This document shows, piece by piece, positions 8,111 through 17,294 of a stretch of DNA of 51,992 nt. The DNA is from Lachnospiraceae bacterium (GTDB lineage: Bacteria; Bacillota; Clostridia; Lachnospirales; Lachnospiraceae), in assembly GCA_030526405.1 (NCBI GenBank), contig JAUNCZ010000018.1:1-51992 (forward strand). The letters run 5' to 3'. Numbering within the stretch: the first letter of the stretch is position 1; each line of letters starts with the position of its first letter. A program made the translations under genes and the position numbers. The notes beneath the pieces were generated by a model. It made no database searches. It saw nothing but the letters and a program-made list of their open reading frames with translations, and had not been told where the DNA came from.

Positions 8111-8943
8111 GGATAAATTGCAGATATGTTAACTCCCAGGGGGCAATTGTTGACTTCCTGGGAGAAAAATCCAGGGTTACAGCTGGCAATCTCCATGGTA
8201 GGACATGGAAACCAGCTGTTACAGCTGGAACGATTGGGGAAACAGTAAATTATTGGAAAAAGGAAGCGTATTCCATCACTTTAACTGTAACCTTCAGGGG
8301 ATCCAGAACAGAGAGGCTCAGGGAGATTGATAGAGCACAGGATTGCTTTGAGTATGACATTTTGCACAATGCTCCTGGAACTCTTTACTACGGAGATTGG
8401 TTCTGCAGATGCTTTATTACATCTGCAGAATACTCTGCAGGAGATCTTCCAACATGGATAGATGAGAAAATTAATGTGTATGTGCCTGCAGCCACATGGT
8501 GGCATATACAGACATACAGGATAGTAAAACAGGTGGATAGCGGTATTTCTACAGCTTATCCAACTATATATCCTTTTACTTATGAAATTGATAAAAAGGA
8601 AGCTGTTTTTGAAAATGAGCATTTTACTGATACAGATTGCAGGATGATCATATACGGGCCTGCAAATAATGTAAACATCACAATATCAGGAACGGTTTAT
8701 AAAGTTGATCATCAGATTTTGGAACGAGAATATCTGGTTATCGACACGAGAGACAAGCTGCTTCCTGAGGAGCACTGTTACCTGGTAAGATCTGATGGAT
8801 CCAAGGTTAATTGTTACAACGACAGGAAAACGGATATCATGCAGAAGCTTCCATCCGGAAGCATATCAGTGAACTATTCCAGAGATTACACAGTGGAGCT
8901 GCAGCTTTTACATGGGAGGAGTGAGCCACGATGGTACCAATAA
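8107..8943 (+). CDS. Distal tail protein (Dit-like)
   Basis: 278 residues, directly after the tape measure gene. The N-terminal half is a beta-rich hub-ring domain with GRTWKPAVTAGTIGE and SITLTVTFRGSRTERLREID. The middle holds LYYGDWFCRCFITSAEY followed by INVYVPAATWW, a pattern typical of Dit/phage tail proteins that cap the tube and anchor the baseplate. The C-terminal part looks like the galectin-like domain. The gene starts inside the tape measure stop (ATGA) and overlaps the next gene by 13 bases. Confidence 0.78.
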   Translation: MRINCRYVNSQGAIVDFLGEKSRVTAGNLHGRTWKPAVTAGTIGETVNYWKKEAYSITLTVTFRGSRTERLREIDRAQDCFEYDILHNAPGTLYYGDWFCRCFITSAEYSAGDLPTWIDEKINVYVPAATWWHIQTYRIVKQVDSGISTAYPTIYPFTYEIDKKEAVFENEHFTDTDCRMIIYGPANNVNITISGTVYKVDHQILEREYLVIDTRDKLLPEEHCYLVRSDGSKVNCYNDRKTDIMQKLPSGSISVNYSRDYTVELQLLHGRSEPRWYQ

Positions 8944-9890
8944 CATTATTTGACTCAGAATTCCGTGAGATTGGACCTGCTTTAGTCTCATGCGATATTG
9001 AGACTGGAGACAGCTCCGCCATGAACGACATGGAGATCAAAAGTCCTGTTGATGCATATGGAATATGTATCCTTGGAACAGATGCTGGAGGGATCATTGA
9101 ATATATTGATGCCGTATCCGGATCTGTTCCGGAAAAGAGAGGATACAGCTGGAGAGGGTTGCTGCAGATGGCTGTTCTGCAGCCCCCTGCCGGCAGTGAT
9201 TATCTTAAGATTTCCAATATGGACCTTAATAGAGCCCTTGAGCACGTGCTTGGAAACGTGCTTGGAGGGCTTTTTGTCGTTCCAAACGAAGAATATGGAG
9301 TTACTGTCAGATCTTATCAGTTTGACCTGTACACGGACGCACTGACAGGTCTGACAGAACTCTGCAGATCTGTAGGAGCTCGTCTGCACATACATGCGGA
9401 AAAGTCTTCTAATCAGAAAAAAATACTGATTGTGGCAGAAGCAAAGCCAATAAGAACCTATGAAGAAGAATTCGCGGAGACGTCTGCCATGCAGCTGGAA
9501 TTTACTAAGGATGGGATGGGATATAACCATATGATCTGTATGGGGAAAGGAGAGCTGCAGAATCGTTTGCGTGTAGATCTGTATCTGCAGCAGGATGGAA
9601 CCTTTGGCAGCCAGCAGCATTACTATGGAATTAATGAGAGACAATATTATTATGATGATAATAATGCTGATACCGTGGAGAAGCTGCGTGCAGATGGATT
9701 GAAAAAATTTACTGAAATATGCCCATCAAAGATTCTAAAGGTCAAGAGAGCACCTGAAGAATTGGAGGTTGGAGATATTGTGAGAGGTGTCTATGCTGCT
9801 GAGGGTATCACTGTAGAGGCACCGATTAGTAAGATCATATATAGGGTTACAGGGGATGTTGTAACTAAGGAATATGGAGTAAAGGAGTAA
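8931..9890 (+). CDS. Tail hub protein (ReqiPepy6 Gp37-like / Tal N-terminal type)
   Basis: 319 residues. The start (VPITLFDSEFREIGPALVSC) and the central GYSWRGLLQMAVLQPP and LTELCRSVGARLHIH segments match the siphovirus ReqiPepy6 Gp37-like family, which forms the gp27-like tail hub below Dit. No C-terminal peptidase or lysozyme extension is present, so the enzymatic function is likely left to other proteins. It sits between Dit and the baseplate genes. Confidence 0.7.
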   Translation: MVPITLFDSEFREIGPALVSCDIETGDSSAMNDMEIKSPVDAYGICILGTDAGGIIEYIDAVSGSVPEKRGYSWRGLLQMAVLQPPAGSDYLKISNMDLNRALEHVLGNVLGGLFVVPNEEYGVTVRSYQFDLYTDALTGLTELCRSVGARLHIHAEKSSNQKKILIVAEAKPIRTYEEEFAETSAMQLEFTKDGMGYNHMICMGKGELQNRLRVDLYLQQDGTFGSQQHYYGINERQYYYDDNNADTVEKLRADGLKKFTEICPSKILKVKRAPEELEVGDIVRGVYAAEGITVEAPISKIIYRVTGDVVTKEYGVKE

Positions 9891-9902
9891 AGGAGTGATG
9901 GT

Positions 9903-10670
9903 ATGGCCAATTTAATTATAGGAGACGGTCAGATCCGGAGTGCTGCCAATGATGCAGCTATTTTTACCCAGGTGTTTGGAGATGGAGTTGGAATCAGCTC
10001 CGGAGGCCTGCAGGCAACGACTCCAGACAATAATACAGTAAGACTTTCCAGTGGACTGTGCGTATGCGAAGGGAGAGTTATCACTGTAGACACATATGAA
10101 GACTTTGCGATTCCTTCTACATATGAAGGAGGAGATGAGGTTTTTTATGTCGGGTTCCGTATATACAAGGACGGATTCGGAGATAAAGTAGAAAAATACG
10201 TAGGTGCAGTTAATCCAGAAAGAGGATCCCTTTTATCTGGAGATACAGATATGTATGCGATTTTGTACAAGGTACCTGTGTCCGGGATTAATATTGGTGT
10301 TCCGGAGCTTCTTTGTGATGTTATCAATATACACAGGGGTAAAGAAAAAAAGAGCATGATACAGGAGATACATACAAAAGTTGTTACTACGAGATCAACA
10401 GTTTCTTCAGTTCTTTGGTATACAGATAATGAGATTATGGATATTCTTGGCGTACAATTAACTGATAGCCAGTTGATGGGAAAAGTTGTGGTAACGGCTA
10501 TGAATGGCCATTATGAAGCGAGAAACGAGTCTCCAATGTGTATTGAGAGGCGTGTGCCTGATCCGGTAAAGGATCCAAAACAGACTTATCAGAAAGGATT
10601 CTGGGCACATTTCAACAAAGAATTTCAAGGATCTGTCAGGCTTACCTGCCTGATCAGCGCGAAGGTGTGA
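9903..10670 (+). CDS. Putative phage baseplate / receptor-binding structural protein
   Basis: 255 residues, beta-rich and Gly/Asp-rich, with no signal peptide or membrane segments. The first 90 residues (DGQIRSAANDAAIFTQVFGDG... RLSSGLCVCEGRVITV) are common in Clostridia prophage tail genes downstream of the hub and probably form the attachment to the baseplate. The remainder is not recognised. Gene order suggests a baseplate or side-fibre component. Confidence 0.55.
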   Translation: MANLIIGDGQIRSAANDAAIFTQVFGDGVGISSGGLQATTPDNNTVRLSSGLCVCEGRVITVDTYEDFAIPSTYEGGDEVFYVGFRIYKDGFGDKVEKYVGAVNPERGSLLSGDTDMYAILYKVPVSGINIGVPELLCDVINIHRGKEKKSMIQEIHTKVVTTRSTVSSVLWYTDNEIMDILGVQLTDSQLMGKVVVTAMNGHYEARNESPMCIERRVPDPVKDPKQTYQKGFWAHFNKEFQGSVRLTCLISAKV

Positions 10671-10675
10671 ACTAA

Positions 10676-11026
10676 ATGAATGGTTATGATTTTGAAATGT
10701 TCCAGGGCGGAAACGATCCGATTAGAATCGATGCAGCAGTAGATCTGTCTGCTTGCATTGACTTCCACGCCGGATTGTATGGCAGCTCCGGATCTGAATT
10801 GATGCACTGGTCAAAAGATGATGTCGATATTAATGGCAGCATCGCAATCCTACGAGTATCTCAAGAAAAATCTGCAGATCTCCCAGAGGGTACAATTTAC
10901 CTGGAATGTGCATCTGTTAATAGCAGCGGAAGGAAGATACCGCATGAAAGAAAAAAAGGCTACGTGCATAAGAGATTCGACAAGCACGTGCTTCTTGAGG
11001 AGGCTTTAATAGATGAATACGAATAA
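10676..11026 (+). CDS. Small phage baseplate-associated protein
   Basis: 116 residues, beta-rich, no recognised family. The start (MNGYDFEMFQGGNDPIRIDAAVD...) resembles the N-terminal beta-sandwich modules of baseplate upper (BppU-like) proteins. It is short and overlaps the fibre gene by 14 bases, which suggests tight stoichiometry with the fibre. Function is inferred from position. Confidence 0.5.
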   Translation: MNGYDFEMFQGGNDPIRIDAAVDLSACIDFHAGLYGSSGSELMHWSKDDVDINGSIAILRVSQEKSADLPEGTIYLECASVNSSGRKIPHERKKGYVHKRFDKHVLLEEALIDEYE

Positions 11027-14000
11027 TCGAGATATTGCTGTTGAATGTGGGCCAGAGAGAAAAGGCCCTGGAATCTTTGACGAAGTAGAGCAGTTAAAGC
11101 AGCTCATCGAAAAGCAGCCATCAGGATCTACTGCTCTTAGAAGTTTTGGAGCTGTTGGAGACGGTGTTGCGGATGACACAGCTGCCATCAAAGCTGCTCT
11201 TGCCTCAGGCAAGGATATCTATATTGAACCTGGAGTGTACAAATTTTCTCAAACGTTAACAATACAATCAGGTGTACGGATTACAGGCTCCGGAGAATCT
11301 TCAATTCTTCTTCTGTCTGAGAATTGTAATCTGGACAACATGGAATGGAGGCCTGATCAGCCAGGAAAGACTGATCAGAAGGTATATATAAAAACGGATC
11401 CTGGTTCAGATTCTATAATTCTTGAAAATTTTACTATTTGTGGATCAGGATCGTTAATCGGCTCAAAAAATACGGCATTAAGGATTTCTGGAAGAAATCA
11501 CAGGCTTGTAAATCTTAAAGTGCATGACATTGATTATATGAACGGGAAGTCATATGAGGGTGGATATGGTGTACATATTTTTTGCGCAGAAAACATACAT
11601 GTTGAAAACTGCCACATGTATAGATGTGGCTATGAAGCTATTGGTGTGGAATCTTCAACTTGTGTCACAATAAATGTAGGAAGTTATCACGATTGCATCG
11701 CGGTTCCTGTACAGATCCATCGAGATAGCTCTTGCGTATATCTTAACGGGGTTAAATCATTTAGAGGTGACGATAAAACAAAAACAGGAAGTTTTTCAAT
11801 GCACGGAATTGATTCACATCCTATCAACGGTGTAGTTGCTTCTGGATGCTACTTTGGAGGATCTGTAGATGGAATCCAAGGCGGTGAGCATAATATACGA
11901 TTTATAGGTTGTTATGTGGAAAAAAATCTGCAGAATAATCAGAGTTACAGCACTGATACATATTGGACAGTTGATGGCTGCCACATTGGTAATATCATTG
12001 CTGTTGCTGGAAAGAACACAGTTGTAACTGATTGCCAGATCGATAATCAAGGATTTGCAAAGTACCTTGTTAAGATCGGATCAGAAGGAGATACATACAA
12101 GGGTGCTGTTGTTAATGGCATATGTGATGGAAAAAGCACTGGAAAGCCAATTGTGATAAATGGAGTAGAATATCCTGGTAAGATCTATCCTGATCCCACA
12201 AGTGAATTAAAGGAAAGTTTTAACCAGCTTGAGGAGCTTGTCACACAGTTACAGCAGTCAGGCGTATCATCTGCAGACATCGAGCGAGCGGTGGAATCTT
12301 ACCTTGCACAGCATCCGATCACAGGAGACGGCAACACAACCTATACAGTGACGCTCACTGGCAGTCAGTTAAAGCTGACAGGCTCAGACGGCTCTGTGCA
12401 GACAGTCAATCTGCCATCTGGCGGCTCTGCATCGGCTGACGTATCACTTGTGCCTGTAGAGGTAAGAGAGATTGCCAACGGCTCTGATACGACTATCTCA
12501 CTGCCGTATACAGGCTACAAGAGTCTGCAGTGGCAGTATAGTGCAAATCACTCGCAGTGGTTTAACAGCACTGTTGAGAGTGCAACATCAAAAGATTTTG
12601 TCGTAAATGCAAAAACCGCCAATAGCGGCAGATGGTACAGATGCAAAATTACCCTGACAGATGACGCAATCATCTACTCAGGTATCGTGCAGGTCAATGT
12701 CGTTGAGCCTGCCACTGGCGGCACAGCAGTAGCTACGGCATCAGGCTATATTAATGCCCTTGACTACGGACTTGTAGCCGATGGCGCAACAGATAACCTG
12801 ACAAAGTTTAACCAGATGCTGACTGAGCACCCGGGTAAAACAATCTACTTTGGCGAGGGTACCTATTGCTTTAGCGGACAACTTAACATTGAAAAAGCCT
12901 ATATCGTGCTTGATGGGGCAGAGTTAAAGCTGACCAGCTCAGCCGTACAGCCCTATTTTATCAAGGTACTAGGATATCAACCGGAGGGTACCGAGCACCC
13001 GATTAATGACATGTTTATTCGCGGTAATGGCACAATCAACGCCAATAAAAAGGCTAATACAGCGCTGGGCATCGGCACCCAGAAAATGATGCAGGTAACC
13101 GGGCTGAAAATCACCGGATTCCTGAGAAATGGACTGTTAAATGGGTTTGATGATCGCTCAGGCTATTGCTATGAGTTACAGGCTCACAACCTGCTGATTT
13201 ATAACAGTGAGGTATTAGATAGCACTGTCGGAATTGTAGGAGGAGCGGATTCCACCTACAGAGATATTGTTATTTTAAACTGCAAAACAGCATTAGCGGT
13301 CAATGCTGGCGGTACGATTTACAGCAATATACACGCGTGGAACTTTGACTTTACATACAGCAACAAAAACAGTATTTTGGGCACAACCTTTGCTGATATT
13401 ATGTCAGCTAATTCTCGTTTTAGTGATTGCTATATTGACACATGCCAGTATGGTTTTAAATGTCAGAACGGGGCAAAAAACGTCATGGTTAATAACCTTT
13501 TCTGGTTTATCAACGCGGAGACGTACCCGTCACCTGTTGATACAGATGAAAAACGCCCTTGTGTGTTTACTGTTAGCCCTGACGGTCAGAGTAAATTTTA
13601 CGTCACAAATGCCATGCTACCAAATAGCCATTGGGCAAAATTCAGCTCCGCCCCGTTGGATCCTGGTACACTGTTTAATGTCGTGTCAACAATGGACGGT
13701 GCTGTTTCCTTTTCTGGCGGTTCTTCTTCTGGCGGAGGTCTCAGCAACCCACTGACAGAGGAATTAGATTTTTCCGGATTCTTTGCCGCAAATGTGGGCG
13801 GTTTTTCTTTCCCGCAGAACGCGTCAGGTAGAAATGCGTACATGGGTCAGATTGATCGCTCCGGTATTCCTGTGATGAGATTCCAGAGGTGGGACGCGCC
13901 AACGGGTAAAGATTTACCTGTTATTATCACAGGCGTTGCTGACCCTGTGGAACCTACTGACGCAGTAACAAAGGCGTATTTTGATAATGCTATCGGTGCG

Positions 14001-14039
14001 CTTGATACTCTGGCCACAGAGATACAGGAGGTGATTTGA
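11013..14039 (+). CDS. Tail fibre with two pectate-lyase-like beta-helix domains
   Basis: 1008 residues. A short N-terminal anchor (1-40) precedes beta-helix 1 (about 43-390), opening with SFGAVGDGVADDTAAIKAAL, the pectate lyase 3 / pectin-lyase-fold start. A coiled-coil-like linker (about 395-435, ELKESFNQLEELVTQLQQ) and an Ig-like domain (about 477-565, SLQWQYSANHSQW...GRWYRCKI) follow, then beta-helix 2 (about 580-870, DYGLVADGATDNLTKFNQML) and a C-terminal trimerisation-type end with EPTDAVTKAYFD. From about 12.25 kb on, codon use shifts from GGA/AGA-rich to GGC-rich, so the two halves seem to have different origins. This is likely the receptor-binding fibre, recognising or cutting surface polysaccharide. 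Catalytic residues cannot be assigned. Confidence 0.78.
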   Translation: MNTNNRDIAVECGPERKGPGIFDEVEQLKQLIEKQPSGSTALRSFGAVGDGVADDTAAIKAALASGKDIYIEPGVYKFSQTLTIQSGVRITGSGESSILLLSENCNLDNMEWRPDQPGKTDQKVYIKTDPGSDSIILENFTICGSGSLIGSKNTALRISGRNHRLVNLKVHDIDYMNGKSYEGGYGVHIFCAENIHVENCHMYRCGYEAIGVESSTCVTINVGSYHDCIAVPVQIHRDSSCVYLNGVKSFRGDDKTKTGSFSMHGIDSHPINGVVASGCYFGGSVDGIQGGEHNIRFIGCYVEKNLQNNQSYSTDTYWTVDGCHIGNIIAVAGKNTVVTDCQIDNQGFAKYLVKIGSEGDTYKGAVVNGICDGKSTGKPIVINGVEYPGKIYPDPTSELKESFNQLEELVTQLQQSGVSSADIERAVESYLAQHPITGDGNTTYTVTLTGSQLKLTGSDGSVQTVNLPSGGSASADVSLVPVEVREIANGSDTTISLPYTGYKSLQWQYSANHSQWFNSTVESATSKDFVVNAKTANSGRWYRCKITLTDDAIIYSGIVQVNVVEPATGGTAVATASGYINALDYGLVADGATDNLTKFNQMLTEHPGKTIYFGEGTYCFSGQLNIEKAYIVLDGAELKLTSSAVQPYFIKVLGYQPEGTEHPINDMFIRGNGTINANKKANTALGIGTQKMMQVTGLKITGFLRNGLLNGFDDRSGYCYELQAHNLLIYNSEVLDSTVGIVGGADSTYRDIVILNCKTALAVNAGGTIYSNIHAWNFDFTYSNKNSILGTTFADIMSANSRFSDCYIDTCQYGFKCQNGAKNVMVNNLFWFINAETYPSPVDTDEKRPCVFTVSPDGQSKFYVTNAMLPNSHWAKFSSAPLDPGTLFNVVSTMDGAVSFSGGSSSGGGLSNPLTEELDFSGFFAANVGGFSFPQNASGRNAYMGQIDRSGIPVMRFQRWDAPTGKDLPVIITGVADPVEPTDAVTKAYFDNAIGALDTLATEIQEVI

Positions 14040-14040
14040 C

Positions 14041-14781
14041 ATGGGACTGACCGAAAAGTTAACTAATATCAAAACCGAGGCAGAGGCACTTTTAGCCTTT
14101 GCCAACAGCAAGACAGGGGCATCTGATACGTCTCTTGGTGATGCCGTGGCTAGGCTTGCTGGCGGATACGGGCAGGGCGGTGGAATCAGCTTAGATGCAT
14201 TATCTATGTATATGATTGACGGATTAACAGAAATCTATTCCCCTACAATAACAAAGATACAAAGAATGTACGCTTTTGCTCAAATGCACTCTGTCACCTC
14301 TATCAATCTGCCTAATGTTACATTTATCGGGGCATATGCGTTTTTTGGTGATAAATATGTAACGTCCGTCAATTTACCAAAAGTTGACGCTATCGAGTAT
14401 CAGGCTTTTCGAGGTTGCGCAAAAATTGAGGAAATCGTTTTACCATCTTACAACAGCCGTTTTGACACATCGACTTTTGAAGCGTGTGACTCTCTGAGAA
14501 AAATAGATGCAAACAGAATTTATTTTAGCACAGGCGTGTCATTGAAAAACTATTCGCTCTCATGCAAGAATCTGGAGACTCTTATTATTAGAAACACCGA
14601 TAAAATAGCAACTCTGGAAAGCCGGAATGTATTCGGAACTGCCACCTATAAAATGAACAGCGGACAGGGTTATATCTATGTTCCGAGTAGCCTTGTGGAC
14701 ACATACAAAGCCAATGCGACATGGTCAACTTACGTAGACCAGATTCGAGCGATTGAAGACTACCCAGAAATCTGCGGATAA
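14041..14781 (+). CDS. Leucine-rich-repeat (BspA-like) tail adhesin
   Basis: 246 residues. An N-terminal helix (LTEKLTNIKTEAEALLAFAN) common to phage tail-tip proteins leads to a Gly-rich hinge. From about 70 on come LRR_5/BspA repeats such as SINLPNVTFIGAYAFFGD, SVNLPKVDAIEYQAFRGC and EEIVLPSYNSRFDTSTFEAC. The C-terminal IYVPSSLVDTYKANATWSTY is the usual cap of such repeats. BspA-like domains bind surface proteins or glycans, so this is a probable host-recognition protein. It lies two bases after the fibre gene and shares its GGC-rich codon style. Confidence 0.72.
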   Translation: MGLTEKLTNIKTEAEALLAFANSKTGASDTSLGDAVARLAGGYGQGGGISLDALSMYMIDGLTEIYSPTITKIQRMYAFAQMHSVTSINLPNVTFIGAYAFFGDKYVTSVNLPKVDAIEYQAFRGCAKIEEIVLPSYNSRFDTSTFEACDSLRKIDANRIYFSTGVSLKNYSLSCKNLETLIIRNTDKIATLESRNVFGTATYKMNSGQGYIYVPSSLVDTYKANATWSTYVDQIRAIEDYPEICG

Positions 14782-14798
14782 AGAAAGGGAGAAAAATT

Positions 14799-15065
14799 AT
14801 GATTTATTACGTTGATAAAAACATTAACAAAGCAGACGGCACAAACAGTTTTGAAACATTTACATTTCAGAAATTTAGTTCTGCGGTCAGCAAATTTCAC
14901 ACACTCAAAGGTGAGTTAATCAGACAGTCCTCAATCCCTAGCTTTTGTCTGGGCGTGCGTGATTCTGAGGGCAATCAGGTGATTGACTGGGAGCTTACAC
15001 AGTGCCCTGATTATGTGCCAGCGGAGCCTGCGGGACAGGCTGAGGGAGAGACGGCAACTGAGTAA
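14799..15065 (+). CDS. Small hypothetical phage tail-region protein
   Basis: 88 residues with a strong ribosome binding site (AAAGGGAG). The N-terminal two thirds look like a compact alpha/beta domain. The tail is Pro/Ala/Glu-rich (PAEPAGQAEGETATE) and probably flexible. No family is recognised. It closes the fibre cassette, is followed by a terminator, and may be a fibre-associated chaperone or decoration protein. That is inference from position. Confidence 0.55.
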   Translation: MIYYVDKNINKADGTNSFETFTFQKFSSAVSKFHTLKGELIRQSSIPSFCLGVRDSEGNQVIDWELTQCPDYVPAEPAGQAEGETATE

Positions 15066-15088
15066 AAGAAAAATTTAAGTGAGTTGAA

Positions 15089-15116
15089 GGAGATCCGGAA
15101 CGGGTCTCCTTTTTTA
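15089..15116 (+). terminator. Terminator between tail and lysis modules
   Basis: GGAGATCC pairs with GGGTCTCC (one G-T pair) around a five-base loop, followed by seven T. It ends the structural transcript just before the lysis genes, which may therefore be partly read-through expressed. Confidence 0.75.
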
Positions 15117-15129
15117 GAATGGAGGCAAT

Positions 15130-15231
15130 ATGGCTAATAGAATTAAACACCGAATTAGATCAAAACGTTGTTTTCGCACAAAAGATTATTATAAGACTAT
15201 TCTTATGCCTCATTATTGGTGGTGCTGCTAA
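15130..15231 (+). CDS. 33-residue basic/aromatic peptide upstream of the endolysin
   Basis: A short reading frame with a strong GGAGG site four bases upstream. It encodes a basic N-terminal half (NRIKHRIRSKRCFRTK) and an aromatic C-terminus ending YWWCC. Its TAA shares a base with the endolysin ATG (TAATG). The endolysin has no good site of its own, so this frame may be a leader that couples endolysin translation. It could also be a functional micropeptide. No homologue is recognised. Confidence 0.5.
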   Translation: MANRIKHRIRSKRCFRTKDYYKTILMPHYWWCC

Positions 15232-16871
15232 TGAAAAATTCAAAAAAAGTACTCTCTTATCTATGCGCTAAAGGAATGACCATACAGGCTGCAGCTGGCA
15301 TATATGGTAATCTTTATGCAGAATCTGGATGCAGGCCAGAATCCAGAAACGATAAAAACAAAGAGGTTGGAATTGCTCAGGAAACAGGGGAAGGATATGA
15401 TCGCTATCTTGCGTATGCTGCTGATCGTGGCAAATCGTGGTATGATCTCTATTGCCAGCTTGATTATATTGTAGAAAACTGTCAGAAAAATAGATACAAA
15501 TGGCAATCAAAAGTGGATGGAGACGAAAATCAGCAGTATGGATCAGTCACACGTATGAGAAGATACGGTTATCCTGTTGCTCTTGTGTCCTGGACAGATT
15601 TCTGCCACACACAGGATATTGTACAGGCTGCATGGAGCTTCCTTGCAATCTACGAAGACTGTCTATATGAGTGGACAGCGGCAGCATACGGAAGAGAAAA
15701 CCTTGCAGCATGGATAAAAGAACAGACAGCAAACAGAAAGGAATATGCACAGAAGTGCTTTGATGAGATTATGAGCGAAACAAAAATTAAGAATTTCATC
15801 CAGAGTGATCCGCGTTGGGCAAATAAGTCTTATGCAGGTGAGAACATGGCAGCAGCTGGATGTGGTCCTACAGCTTGCGCAGACGTGCTTAGTTATAAGC
15901 ATCCTAACATCACTCCTATAGATACGGCTGATTTTCTGCAGAAAAACGGCTATGCATCCGTTGGATCTGGAACCTACTGGGAGGGAATTGTAGCTGTAAT
16001 ACGCCATTTTGGAATGGATTGCGAGCAGCTTAATGCGGATTCCGTATATGGACAGGCAGATACAGCTGCAGAGAAAGAGTTCATAAGAAGAATGCAGACA
16101 GGTAATTATTTTGGTATTCTTCTGATGGGAAGAGGGTTTTTCGCCAAATCCGGACATTATATCGTTGTTGTTGTGATTGACGGTGAGCTGTATATCATCG
16201 TGTATGATGTTGCTTACCCGCCTAGATCAGTGGTTGTGAAGTGGACTGACATAGCACAGGCTAATGCTCCAGGAAACGCGATCGCGCAGATGGTTGCCTA
16301 TTTTAGAAAGCGCGTCAAGATATTCTATACAATAAAAAAAGATTCTGTACCTAATCAGGAGCCTGTTAATCAGAAGACTTTTACAGCAAATTTCCGTCAG
16401 GTTGAGCCTGGAATGCATGATATGCATGAGATTACGCTTCTTGAGGCTATGCTTGGAGCAAGGGGGTACTACGATTATAAAAAGTATGGTCTTGATGATT
16501 TTTACACCAAAAAAGGCAAGCTGTATGAGGCTGTGTGCAAATATCAGAAAGATCATGTGCTTGTGGTTGACGGAAAAGCAGGCCCTGCTACATGGAGATC
16601 TCTGCTTGATATGACCGGAACAATCATCGGATCTGTGCTCAAGGTTACTCTTAGATATAAAGATGTAAATGGCACAGGAACAACAGTCACATTTGTGCAA
16701 AGCATACTTACTGTGCTTGATATGTATAACAAATGTCTTGATAAAAGCAATGGACCTGGATGCCAGAGTGGAATCGTGCTCTACAAGGAAAAGTACCTTG
16801 GTTATACACAGCCTGCAGGCACGATTACGATGCCACTGATTGAGCACATGTTTGGTGGTAAATTTATTTGA
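15231..16871 (+). CDS. Modular endolysin: phage lysozyme, C39-like peptidase and peptidoglycan-binding domains
   Basis: 546 residues from the ATG at 15231; an upstream in-frame TTG at 15216 lies inside the small frame and is less likely. Residues 1-100 are a phage tail lysozyme domain (NLYAESGC, candidate catalytic Glu31). Residues 186-360 are a papain-like peptidase C39 type domain with Cys211 in AGCGPTAC, His309 in SGHYIVV and Asp326 in VYDVAYP. Residues about 395-460 are a peptidoglycan-binding repeat (LGARGYYD...DGKAGPATWRSLL), and a second weaker copy may follow. It should cut both glycan and peptide bonds of the host wall. It lies before the holin gene. Confidence 0.88.
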   Translation: MKNSKKVLSYLCAKGMTIQAAAGIYGNLYAESGCRPESRNDKNKEVGIAQETGEGYDRYLAYAADRGKSWYDLYCQLDYIVENCQKNRYKWQSKVDGDENQQYGSVTRMRRYGYPVALVSWTDFCHTQDIVQAAWSFLAIYEDCLYEWTAAAYGRENLAAWIKEQTANRKEYAQKCFDEIMSETKIKNFIQSDPRWANKSYAGENMAAAGCGPTACADVLSYKHPNITPIDTADFLQKNGYASVGSGTYWEGIVAVIRHFGMDCEQLNADSVYGQADTAAEKEFIRRMQTGNYFGILLMGRGFFAKSGHYIVVVVIDGELYIIVYDVAYPPRSVVVKWTDIAQANAPGNAIAQMVAYFRKRVKIFYTIKKDSVPNQEPVNQKTFTANFRQVEPGMHDMHEITLLEAMLGARGYYDYKKYGLDDFYTKKGKLYEAVCKYQKDHVLVVDGKAGPATWRSLLDMTGTIIGSVLKVTLRYKDVNGTGTTVTFVQSILTVLDMYNKCLDKSNGPGCQSGIVLYKEKYLGYTQPAGTITMPLIEHMFGGKFI

Positions 16872-16883
16872 TGAGGTGATGAT

Positions 16884-17294
16884 ATGGAAAAATATCCGGT
16901 ATTAACCGTTGTTGGCTGCATTGGTGCAGCCGTATCAAATGCTTTCGGAGGGTGGAGCAGTGCGCTCACAACCCTCTGTATATGTATGATGATAGATTAT
17001 ATTACAGGCGTTGCCTTGGCTGTGTTCTGGCAAAAGAGCAATAAAGGAGATGGATCTTTTTCCTCTGTGTGTGGTATGCGCGGATTGATTAAAAAGTTTA
17101 TGCTGCTTGTTATCGTATACCTTGCATACAGGATGGATCTTATGATTGGCTCATCATATCTTAAGGATGGTGTATCAATTGCGTTCGTTGTAAATGAGGC
17201 GATGTCAATCATAGAAAACGCTGGACTTATGGGTGTGCCTATTCCTGATATATTAAAAAAGGGAATTTCTGTTTTAAAAGATAAAGAAGAGTGA
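16884..17294 (+). CDS. Phage holin (Cph1/toxin-secretion holin family)
   Basis: 136 residues with three hydrophobic segments: about 8-45, 68-85 and 93-115. The conserved central pattern DYITGVALAVFWQKSNKGDGS plus GLIKKFMLLVIVYLAY is diagnostic of the phage holin 4 (Cph1/TcdE-like) family. It releases the endolysin across the membrane. The gene has an AGGTGA site and follows the endolysin by 12 bases, closing the prophage lysis module. Confidence 0.9.
   Translation: MEKYPVLTVVGCIGAAVSNAFGGWSSALTTLCICMMIDYITGVALAVFWQKSNKGDGSFSSVCGMRGLIKKFMLLVIVYLAYRMDLMIGSSYLKDGVSIAFVVNEAMSIIENAGLMGVPIPDILKKGISVLKDKEE

Noticed and set aside
11141-13600. Pectate-lyase-like fibre domains as part of a host pectin-degrading pathway linked to the uronate genes
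   Set aside because: The gene is inside the phage tail cluster between baseplate and lysis genes. The fold is common in tail fibres, and linkage to the uronate locus is coincidental to the integration site.
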